Source of the DNA: an uncultured Bacilli bacterium
Lineage (GTDB): Bacteria; Bacillota_I; Bacilli_A; RFN20; CAG-826
Direction of reading: 5' to 3'
Assembly: GCA_934725985.1 (NCBI GenBank)
Contig: CAKVCX010000001.1
Location: 858,156 to 922,155 of the forward strand
Length of the DNA: 64,000 bases
The translations under genes were made by a program, and so were the position numbers. Shown here piece by piece: positions 17,919 through 25,651 of this stretch. A model generated the notes under the pieces. That model had not been told where the DNA came from and did no database searches. It saw only the letters and a program-made list of their open reading frames with translations. The first letter of the stretch is position 1. Each line of letters opens with the position of its first letter.

Positions 17919-19406
17919 ATGGGTAAGATTGGTTTTGATAATGACAAATATTTATCTTTGCAAAGTAAATATATCGAAGAAAGAATTGCCAAATTCGGTG
18001 GTAAATTATATTTAGAGTTCGGTGGTAAATTATTCGATGATTATCATGCAAGTAGGGTATTGCCAGGATTTGAACCCGATTCTAAGCTCAAGCTTCTTTT
18101 GAAAATGAAAGAGGAAGCCGAGATTGTAATTGCCATTAATTCAAAAACCATCGAAGAAGCAAAGACGCGCGGAGATTTAGGGATTACCTATGATCAAGAA
18201 GTACTACGCCTTATCGATGCTTTTGTTGCGGCTGGTTTATATGTTAGCTCTGTTGTTTTAACTCAATTCAAAAACCAAAAAAGTGCTCGTCAATTCGAAA
18301 GGATGCTGCAAAAACAAGGCATAGCTACTTACCATCATTATCCAATTGAAGGTTACCCTTATGAAATTGAGAAAATCGTTTCGGAAGATGGCTTAGGAAA
18401 AAACGACTATATTAGAACTAGTCGACCTTTAGTGGTTTTGACGGCACCAGGTCCAGGGGCTGGCAAGATGGCAACTTGCATATCTCAACTCTATCACGAT
18501 AACAAACATGGCGTAAAATCTGGCTATGCAAAGTTTGAGACTTTTCCAATTTGGAATCTTCCTTTAAAGCATCCGGTGAACTTAGCCTATGAAGCCGCAA
18601 CAGCAGATTTAGATGATATAAACATGATTGACCCTTATCATTTGCAATCTTATGGTGTTTCTACTGTTAATTACAATAGGGATATTGAGATATTCCCTGT
18701 TTTAAATAGGATGTTTGAAAAGATTTTTGCCTCTTCTCCTTATAAATCTCCTACCGATATGGGCGTTAATATGGCAGGATTTTGCATTAGCGATGACGAA
18801 ATTTGCCAAAAAGCATCCAGACAAGAAATAATAAGACGTTATTTAAAAGCCTTAACCAAACGTAGACAAGGACAAAATAATGAAGAAGAAATTAATAAAA
18901 TTGATTCCTTGATGAAAAATAGTGGGATTGAATTAGAAGAGAGAAAAGTAATTGCCTATGCAAAAGAAAAAGCCGAAAAGACTTTAGAACCTGCTGCCGC
19001 GATAGAATTAGACGATGGAACTATTATTACAGGAAGGAATTCCCCTCTTCTTCGTTGCAATAGTGCTTTGATTTTAAATGCATTAAAACATTTAGCGGGT
19101 ATTTCTGATTCAGTTACTTTATTGCCTAAAGCCATATTAGAGCCAATTTGTAAATTAAAAACCGAATCTTTAGGTGGGCATAACCCACGTCTTCATTTAG
19201 ATGAAATTTTATTGGCTTTAGCCATATCTGCCGTTACCAATCCTTTGGCCGAGATGGCATTAAAGCAACTTCCTAAGTTAAGGGGCTGTCAATCCCATAG
19301 TACGGTTATTCTTTCTGAAATGGATAATGGAACTCTAAGAAAATTAGGAATCGATCATACTTCTGATCCGATTTATGAAACAAAAAAGCTCTTTCATGGA
19401 AAATAG
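17919..19406 (+). CDS. DUF1846 family protein
   Basis: This 495-residue cytosolic protein of the DUF1846 family (PF08903) is widespread in Firmicutes and has no established function. The N-terminus KIGFDNDKYLSLQSKYIEERI followed by KLYLEFGGKLFDDYHASRVLPGF is the family hallmark. Other conserved blocks are TAPGPGAGKMATCISQLYHD (a P-loop-like glycine-rich turn at about 180), GVNMAGF and GRNSPLLRC. Length matches the family. ATG 17919 gives the family's usual MGKIGFD start, with AAAGG 11 bases upstream; a TTG at 17913 is the alternative. It is a single-gene transcription unit between two terminators, among lipoprotein genes. Confidence 0.9.
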   Translation: MGKIGFDNDKYLSLQSKYIEERIAKFGGKLYLEFGGKLFDDYHASRVLPGFEPDSKLKLLLKMKEEAEIVIAINSKTIEEAKTRGDLGITYDQEVLRLIDAFVAAGLYVSSVVLTQFKNQKSARQFERMLQKQGIATYHHYPIEGYPYEIEKIVSEDGLGKNDYIRTSRPLVVLTAPGPGAGKMATCISQLYHDNKHGVKSGYAKFETFPIWNLPLKHPVNLAYEAATADLDDINMIDPYHLQSYGVSTVNYNRDIEIFPVLNRMFEKIFASSPYKSPTDMGVNMAGFCISDDEICQKASRQEIIRRYLKALTKRRQGQNNEEEINKIDSLMKNSGIELEERKVIAYAKEKAEKTLEPAAAIELDDGTIITGRNSPLLRCNSALILNALKHLAGISDSVTLLPKAILEPICKLKTESLGGHNPRLHLDEILLALAISAVTNPLAEMALKQLPKLRGCQSHSTVILSEMDNGTLRKLGIDHTSDPIYETKKLFHGK

Positions 19407-19417
19407 ACAATTAAAAA

Positions 19418-19460
19418 AACACGTACCTTTTTAGAAAAATTAAGGTACGTGTTATTTTTA
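19418..19460. terminator. Bidirectional terminator
   Basis: A perfect 12-base-pair stem (AACACGTACCTT with AAGGTACGTGTT) is flanked by an A-run on the left and a T-run on the right. It can therefore stop both the DUF1846 transcript and the convergent lipoprotein transcript. Confidence 0.92.
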
Positions 19461-20474
19461 TTAGGCTATGTGAGTTATTGTTACGTTTAGTTCCGTATTG
19501 TCTTTATACGAATCTTTTTCTTGTACTTGCTTTACTTTAACATCATTTCCATATAGGAAGTTAGCTTTTATGTCGGCATTTATTTTTACTTCGTTATTTA
19601 CTGTATAGTATGAATCGGTAATGTTTGTTGTCGCTGTCCAATCAACTAATAAACCAACGGAAGTAAATCCAACTTCAGTAAAGGAAATATATAAGGAAGA
19701 AGTACCTTCTATATTCGTGGAAGAAAGACTAGAATCGCTATCTCCGAATGCTTGCAAAATCTTTTCTGGGTCAAGGGTAAATACATAAGAATATGTCTCG
19801 TTTTGTCCTTTAATGAAATTTAGCGAGGAACAAAGCTGATTGATCGAGGTTATCATTTGCGAATAATCGATTTGAACGGCTTCTTCGCCTTGTTCAATTT
19901 CGTTTAATTGTATTTTTTCCTTCATGTTAGTTGGAAGGGTGGTGGTTGGGACAATTGCTGTCATCAATTCGCGAATTCCCTCTAAGTCTACATAAACGTA
20001 TCCGTCGTCGATATAAGCTTTGGCGCTGACGCTCCCCTTTTTATCAATATTTGGGTTGGAATCCATTTCAACGCCTTCGACTTCTTGTTTTAGCGTAAAG
20101 TCTGCTGTTGCTTCTGCGCTAGCATCGATTGCTTTAATGTCGGTTGTTTTGATATTTTTTATGCCGGCTTCAAGATTAAGGTTTTTAATTTCGAATAAAG
20201 AAGAAGAGGTCACTGTGCCAGATGTACCGGAATAGCTATATGTTTGGCTCATATTGTTGGTAAGTTTGGCGTTACCAGTGACTTTAAGGCCAAGCGCTTC
20301 GACATTATTCATGGCAGATGCGGCTTTAACAAAATGAGCGGAAATGTCTTGTTCTTCAACACTTTCTCCACTAGGGATTTCGTTAGCATCCCCTCCATTT
20401 GAATTCGGATTATTGCCACAAGCCATCAAGACGATTGGAGCGGCAAATAACATTAACAAATTTGTTTTTTTCAT
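19461..20474 (-). CDS. Lipoprotein of unknown function (337 aa)
   Basis: The signal MKKTNLLMLFAAPIVLMAC ends in the lipobox LMAC, followed by an Asn/Gly linker. The mature part is a beta-rich domain that begins AHFVKAASAMNNVEALGLKVTGNAKL and later has SVSAKAYIDDGYVYVDLEGIRELM. This pattern resembles LolA/DUF6612-like lipoprotein folds that bind lipids, but I cannot assign the family. Upstream on this strand is GGGAGAAA as ribosome binding site. It is transcribed alone and ends at the bidirectional terminator. Its helix-poor, strand-rich make-up and length are like the 293-residue lipoprotein at 3.5 kb. Confidence 0.68.
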   Translation of the reverse strand: MKKTNLLMLFAAPIVLMACGNNPNSNGGDANEIPSGESVEEQDISAHFVKAASAMNNVEALGLKVTGNAKLTNNMSQTYSYSGTSGTVTSSSLFEIKNLNLEAGIKNIKTTDIKAIDASAEATADFTLKQEVEGVEMDSNPNIDKKGSVSAKAYIDDGYVYVDLEGIRELMTAIVPTTTLPTNMKEKIQLNEIEQGEEAVQIDYSQMITSINQLCSSLNFIKGQNETYSYVFTLDPEKILQAFGDSDSSLSSTNIEGTSSLYISFTEVGFTSVGLLVDWTATTNITDSYYTVNNEVKINADIKANFLYGNDVKVKQVQEKDSYKDNTELNVTITHIA

Positions 20475-20549
20475 TTTTTTCTCCCATTTGTTGACTATAT
20501 TTTGCCTTAAATTAACTTAAAAATAAATAAATATTTAATTTATAAATAT

Positions 20550-20586
20550 AAAAAACGCCATGCCCTATTAAGGATGGCGTTTTTTT
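20550..20586 (-). terminator. Rho-independent terminator of the 699-residue lipoprotein gene
   Basis: A 12-base-pair stem is formed by AAAAAACGCCAT and ATGGCGTTTTTT. Read on the minus strand it follows the lipoprotein stop by five bases and ends in a U-run. It can also act on the plus strand. Confidence 0.9.
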
Positions 20587-20590
20587 GAAA

Positions 20591-22690
20591 TTATAGATTT
20601 TCAATTATGGTCTTAGCTGCTTCTGGCATTGCGTCGGTACCGACGTTTTTAATGGTCCAGCCAAATACGTATTGCAAATTATTTGCAACGTCTAGGCTCA
20701 TGGTAAATGTCATTTCTGTCTTTTCTTTATTTAGAGCGAATGACATATTTGCCCCATCCATTGACCAACCTTGTGCACCAAACCAGAAAGTGGTTACAAA
20801 GCCAAGATTATAATTGACTAAGATAGTGCTAAACCCTTGCAATCCAGGCCAATATTCGCCTAATCCATATTGGGCATCTGGTCCATAAAGATTATAGCCA
20901 TAGGTGGTAGTTCCGTTTTCATCGACTGTTTTTTCATAGAAGGAAGCCATACTCAACAAGGTCTTGCCATCTTCTTCTGGATCTAGTAACAAGGAACCAA
21001 CCGTTAATATGGAACCATCTTGCCAAATGTCAGTTAGAGTAGCGTCGCTATCTATTTCTGGAGTATTTAAAGTATCTACTCCATCTACGACAGTGCCTGA
21101 AGCTGAATAGAAAACGTTGTTTTTGGTTATTGATAAATCAATTGTTCCAGCAGCAGGAGTAGCCATTCCAACATCATAAATGGAATTAGCAGAAATTACT
21201 TTGTTATAAATGGCATTTTCATTGACATAGGATACTGTTTTAAAGGTAGGAAGAACTTCTACACCGCCATCAAATTTAAATCCATCTGGGCAAGCAGCCG
21301 CTTTTCCATTAGCATCAACCCATTTGGCGCTGCCTTCTAGAGTATATTTTTTAGTCGTAGTGACATTTGTTAAGAAAGTGGTGAGATCGCTAATGTCGAT
21401 TTGTTCTGGGATTGTGGGATTTTTTATCCAAGTTTCGACAGCATTAATCGAAGTAGTTCCTACATCAGCAATTTGTAAGGCTAGGCTTAGAGCTTGCCCA
21501 CTGTAGTTTATGGCTTGAACAATTTGCCCTGAAGTATCTACAGGGAAGAAACTAGCAAAACTTTCATCGCTTCCTAAAACAGCAACCAAACCGCCGATTT
21601 CATTTCCGGTTGCTTGCTTTACTAGGGTATTGAAATAATAGTAGGAACCAGGAGCAACTCTATCATACCAAAGCGATAAAACGGTGTCATATTCTCCAAC
21701 GGCTTCATCTTGTAACAGGTAATACCCAGCGGGCTCGCCTTGAACAATGACTTCGGTAAATTTTGCCCCACCCATATTGCCATCGGAATTAAAGCTATCA
21801 TAACCATATGCCTTTGGTGTGCGCCCATAACCTTCTTTCATGGTTAATGTCGCTTTTTCTTCATCAAACATATTGTTAGTAATTGGCATTGTTAATTCAA
21901 ACGGATAAGAATAATTGTCGTTTGGATTTTTTACGGCTCCAGTGAAGGTAGCTTCGGTCTCGGCATCGTTAACATTATCAAAATTGGCATAATAATTCTC
22001 GGTAACAAAAGAAGTCCCTGTTATGGAATTGGCCACAATGAAGTTGTTCCCAATTGAATCAATGAATCCATTGAATTTGGCTTTGTCTGGAGAAACTACA
22101 TATCCTTCTATAGCGCGTCTAGTGGCACCGGCTTTTAAAGTGACTAGGAAAGGTCCATAATCCACCCCAATGATTTTATGTCCGACAATTTCGACTGTGT
22201 CTGATTCAGTTACCAAGGTCCACCTATTGACTTTGGTAACTGTTACATAATCATTTGTATCCAAATCAAGGGCGTTATCAGTCCCGATTATGATTTCGCT
22301 TGGCAAGTCTTCACTTATGATGACTTTGCCTTTTATGTCGCTTTCTGGATCGGTAACGGTAATTTTTATTGTGAGTGTTTGACCATTTACTCTTGCAGTA
22401 ATTTCAACTTCGCCTTCATTAACACCGGTAACCAAACCGTTTTCATCAACTGTTGCGATTTCTGTGTTTTTTGATTTCCAACTTATATTGCCCGTTACAT
22501 TTTCTACACTTAATTGAAGCGTTTGCCCAATCTCAACTGTGGTGGCCCCATCTTCTGCAACGATGGTTGGTTTTGCTTCGGTATTGCTAGTAGAAGAATC
22601 ATCTGCAATTTCATTGCAAGCAACACTTCCCAAAGTCCCAAATCCAAGCAAGGCAACTACGGACAATGTTTTTAATAACTTGTTTTTCAT
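20591..22690 (-). CDS. Lipoprotein with Big_2 domain (699 aa)
   Basis: The signal MKNKLLKTLSVVALLGFGTLGSVAC is followed by a short Ser/Asp/Asn linker. A textbook Big_2 domain follows at about residues 38-113 (TTVEIGQTLQLSV, NISWKSKNTEIATVDENGLVTGVNEGEVEITARV). The remaining 580 residues are beta-type with several Gly/Asn/Tyr-rich segments and no recognisable enzyme motif. GAAGGAAAT before the ATG serves as ribosome binding site. Expected to sit on the cell surface. It forms its own transcription unit. Confidence 0.75.
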   Translation of the reverse strand: MKNKLLKTLSVVALLGFGTLGSVACNEIADDSSTSNTEAKPTIVAEDGATTVEIGQTLQLSVENVTGNISWKSKNTEIATVDENGLVTGVNEGEVEITARVNGQTLTIKITVTDPESDIKGKVIISEDLPSEIIIGTDNALDLDTNDYVTVTKVNRWTLVTESDTVEIVGHKIIGVDYGPFLVTLKAGATRRAIEGYVVSPDKAKFNGFIDSIGNNFIVANSITGTSFVTENYYANFDNVNDAETEATFTGAVKNPNDNYSYPFELTMPITNNMFDEEKATLTMKEGYGRTPKAYGYDSFNSDGNMGGAKFTEVIVQGEPAGYYLLQDEAVGEYDTVLSLWYDRVAPGSYYYFNTLVKQATGNEIGGLVAVLGSDESFASFFPVDTSGQIVQAINYSGQALSLALQIADVGTTSINAVETWIKNPTIPEQIDISDLTTFLTNVTTTKKYTLEGSAKWVDANGKAAACPDGFKFDGGVEVLPTFKTVSYVNENAIYNKVISANSIYDVGMATPAAGTIDLSITKNNVFYSASGTVVDGVDTLNTPEIDSDATLTDIWQDGSILTVGSLLLDPEEDGKTLLSMASFYEKTVDENGTTTYGYNLYGPDAQYGLGEYWPGLQGFSTILVNYNLGFVTTFWFGAQGWSMDGANMSFALNKEKTEMTFTMSLDVANNLQYVFGWTIKNVGTDAMPEAAKTIIENL

Positions 22691-22817
22691 ATTTCCTTCT
22701 TTCCGGCCAAACTACCAATGAGTCTTGGCCTTATAAGTAAATAACCTTATTTTGCTAAGGTTGCCCATATAACATATAGATAAAACAAAAACTTGCAATA
22801 GACTTTTATCAATTTTT

Positions 22818-22852
22818 TTAAAAAAAAGCTCTAGCTTGATTATCTAGAGCCT
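22818..22852 (-). terminator. Rho-independent terminator of the M6 protease gene
   Basis: On the minus strand GCTCTAG pairs with CTAGAGC around a nine-base loop, and about ten U follow. It begins six bases after the protease stop codon. Confidence 0.9.
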
Positions 22853-22857
22853 TTTGC

Positions 22858-24930
22858 TTATTTGTTGTTTACAAAATGTAGCGTTACGGTTGAATCTGTT
22901 TGACTAACGACTGAGAATGACCAGTTGTTTGTAGAGGCATCGTTCCATTGCAAATCGTTTGGGAAGAAGTCTCTCATTTTGAAGTTAGAATACATATTTC
23001 CTCCATAATAGCCTTCTTCTAAGCCGGTTTCGCTTTTATATCTATATGAATCGTCTCCAAATAGGTTTTTCATGTTTCCAAAAGAATTATAGTAGGTGGT
23101 AGAAGCGGTAGAGTTGACTCCAGAAGGATAGATGATTTGGAGTTCCCTATTCTCGGTTTGACTTCCCGTTACGGCATCTTTGGAACGGGATGGGGTATTA
23201 TCGTGGACTCTTTTTGCTTCTGTTTCATAGGTAAGGCTTCCCATGTCTTTTGTTTCGGATGACTTTGGGGTATCGGTATAGCCTATTACTCCGCCTTCTT
23301 TTTTGCCGGCACTAGTCAATTTACCTTTGGTGGATTGGGCTCTAGCATCAACATGGAATACTTGAACGCCTGGCTTTTCATAGGTTCCGCCATGACCATA
23401 GGCATTGCTTCCGGTTGAAGAAGCTTGTTGCCATTCTGCATAGCCTGTTGAATCCATTTCGTTAACACCTGTTGGGGTATAATATTCAACGATTAAATAT
23501 TCATCGTAAGGAGATCCATTCCATCCTGTTGATGATTTCGGGATTAGAAGGAATTCCCCTGTGTCCGTATAAGAATTTAATGTAATGGTGAAGTTGGAAC
23601 TGCTTCCATCGATTACTTTTGGGCCAAGCCAGTTATAAAACATTTTTGTATAGGCGTTATGGTCTCCAACGTTATTATCCATCATGTCAACGCATCCGGC
23701 CGGGCCTTCGGTTTTATCGTAGGAATAATAGTCTGGAGCACCCATCATGTGTCCTGTTTCATGGATGATTGTATGGGCATCGACTTTCTTACCGTTTAAA
23801 GAAATGCCTTTATTTGATTGGGAATAATAAGAATTTGTAACATAGTCCCATCTAGACCAAAACATTCTCCTAGCGCCAGGATTATTGACATTGGCTGCTC
23901 CTGCGGCGTTAGTGGTATAGTTCCACCAAGTTGAATTGTCAGAAGTGGTTCCTGATGCTCCGCTTGGGGTAAGATGGGAAGTATTGTAAACGATTTCGAT
24001 TCCGTCGATATAGCCATCTTTGTCGGCATCATAATCTCTCATGTCCATGCCTTTTTCGTTTTTTAGCCAATTAACGGCTTTAAGGGCGATTTCCCTAGAG
24101 ATGTTTGTGTTGCTATCATCGATTTCGGTATCGGCTTTATCATAGGTATATGGGTCGGTGACCATTCCGCTTATATGAAGCTTGCCAAAAGAGGCTTTTT
24201 CGTAATAGGAAGATAAAGATTCCCAAGGCGTTTCATCACTGCTTGCAAAGAAGGCTTCATTTAAGATTGCTTTTGTTTGCTCAACATCGGTAAACTTTGT
24301 ATTTGTAAATTCAACGGGAATGACCAATATCTTAACTTCGCCAACCGAAGGCATTCCATGTCCATCCAAAGTTGCAATGCCATTGTATTTAGAGATGCTA
24401 TATTTTTCTAAATCGGAAGCCGTATAGGTTTTATAGCCTTTATTCTCTTCCCCGGCTTCGACATTGCCTTTTATGACTTCAAAGTCGACTGTATTACGAA
24501 GCCTTTTACCGGCATTATATTCGATTTGGGCAACGTAAGAAGAAGCTGGCAAATAATCGCCGGCATTATAGGTTTTGCTTGGATCATTTTTGTCTTTTAT
24601 GGTGTATTTTGTTTTGAATTTGAAGTCTTTTACTTCTTGATCTTTCCCTGGCTTTTCATCGTCTTGGTAGATAATTGAAGGTTGGCAGCCATCATAAAAG
24701 GAAGTGCCTTCCGGTATCGTTTCTTTTCCTAAAGTGACCAGTAATCTTTTAGTTGTGGAACCTATATCGCTAGATTCACTGCTTGAAGAAGTTTCTTCGC
24801 TTGAGGGGGTCTTTTCGCTAGTATCGCTAGATTCATTATCAATGCTACTATTATTTTCACCACAGCCAATCAAGGCTACTAGAGCTAGGCCCATTAAGGC
24901 AACTAGGGAGTATTTTTTTCCGTTTTTCAT
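22858..24930 (-). CDS. M6 family secreted metalloprotease, lipoprotein
   Basis: This 690-residue zinc metalloprotease of the M6 (immune inhibitor A-like) family is probably anchored outside the membrane by its lipid (signal ending LALVALIGCGE, then a 40-residue Ser/Glu linker). The zinc motif HETGH is at residues 390-394 within IIHETGHMMGAPDYYSYD, followed by CVDMMDNNVGDHNAY, the family's Met-turn region. The propeptide region is about residues 60-190, with an EF-hand-like DADKDGYIDG just before the catalytic part. The second of two nearby ATGs is chosen because AAGGAG is only two bases from the first. It probably feeds peptides to the Opp transporter (inference). Confidence 0.88.
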   Translation of the reverse strand: MKNGKKYSLVALMGLALVALIGCGENNSSIDNESSDTSEKTPSSEETSSSSESSDIGSTTKRLLVTLGKETIPEGTSFYDGCQPSIIYQDDEKPGKDQEVKDFKFKTKYTIKDKNDPSKTYNAGDYLPASSYVAQIEYNAGKRLRNTVDFEVIKGNVEAGEENKGYKTYTASDLEKYSISKYNGIATLDGHGMPSVGEVKILVIPVEFTNTKFTDVEQTKAILNEAFFASSDETPWESLSSYYEKASFGKLHISGMVTDPYTYDKADTEIDDSNTNISREIALKAVNWLKNEKGMDMRDYDADKDGYIDGIEIVYNTSHLTPSGASGTTSDNSTWWNYTTNAAGAANVNNPGARRMFWSRWDYVTNSYYSQSNKGISLNGKKVDAHTIIHETGHMMGAPDYYSYDKTEGPAGCVDMMDNNVGDHNAYTKMFYNWLGPKVIDGSSSNFTITLNSYTDTGEFLLIPKSSTGWNGSPYDEYLIVEYYTPTGVNEMDSTGYAEWQQASSTGSNAYGHGGTYEKPGVQVFHVDARAQSTKGKLTSAGKKEGGVIGYTDTPKSSETKDMGSLTYETEAKRVHDNTPSRSKDAVTGSQTENRELQIIYPSGVNSTASTTYYNSFGNMKNLFGDDSYRYKSETGLEEGYYGGNMYSNFKMRDFFPNDLQWNDASTNNWSFSVVSQTDSTVTLHFVNNK

Positions 24931-25102
24931 AATCATTTCTCCTTAATATATCGTTATATAAAATAGAGTAAGGCGAATTAATGTCAATTGTTTTGATATA
25001 TTTGCCTAAGCTAAAATATCATACTCCCATCATTTTTAAATTTCTTTTAAAAGTAAATAAACCTTGATTGTTTTATGTTTGAATTTGTATTAATTTAATT
25101 TC

Positions 25103-25504
25103 ATGAACGAAAGAAGGAAAAAAACAATTATCTCGTTTCTAGTTTCTTTGCTAATTTCTGGTCTGGTTTTTGTTATTGTTTTCTTTGCTAGGAGAAATTA
25201 TTTAATCTCAGGGTATTGCGATGCCTTTTTTGTTAGTGGCGTTGTTACCCTTGTGATTCCCGCATTTGTTTTTTTAATAAGAACCGGGAGCTTTGATGTA
25301 TTAAACTATGGCATGTATAGATTCTTTGAATCTTTTAAGAAAGATAAAGAAAAAAGGTGGGATTCGGCTTTGGATTATAAAAACTATTTTGGGGAAAAAA
25401 GAGAAAAAAATAAGCCAGTTGTCTACCCTTATTTTGTTATTGGCTTTACTTTGCTTTTAGTGTCTATAATTTTGCTTTCTATTTTTTATTCTTCTATTAA
25501 CTAG
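25103..25504 (+). CDS. DUF3899-like small membrane protein
   Basis: This 133-residue protein has three membrane helices: residues about 8-28, 38-58 and 110-130. The middle carries a charged cytosolic segment SFKKDKEKRWDSALDYKNYFGEKREKN. The pattern, with SGYCDAFFVSGVVTLVIPAF and then a Tyr/Phe-rich turn, resembles DUF3899 (PF13038), a Firmicutes family without known function. No ribosome binding site is visible before the ATG, but the surrounding bases are very AT-rich and the transcript may be nearly leaderless. It is transcribed divergently from the M6 protease gene. Confidence 0.65.
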   Translation: MNERRKKTIISFLVSLLISGLVFVIVFFARRNYLISGYCDAFFVSGVVTLVIPAFVFLIRTGSFDVLNYGMYRFFESFKKDKEKRWDSALDYKNYFGEKREKNKPVVYPYFVIGFTLLLVSIILLSIFYSSIN

Positions 25505-25578
25505 CTTTTTTTATTTGTCATTGCCTAAAAATTATAAAAAAATAGTTGCTTTTTTTTCTACGTGTGGTTTCCTTTTAG

Positions 25579-25601
25579 CACGCGTTATACTTTTGCGCGT
25601 G
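25579..25601 (+). promoter_or_regulatory. Palindrome enclosing a possible -10 box upstream of oppA
   Basis: CACGCG and CGCGTG form an inverted repeat separated by 11 bases that contain TATACT, a possible -10 box. This is the layout of a repressor operator over a promoter. It lies about 50 bases before the oppA start. No -35 with correct spacing stands out. Confidence 0.45.
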
Positions 25602-25651
25602 TATTAAACTTAATTAAAAGCAGAAATTAAAAAAAGAAAGGAAAAACGATT

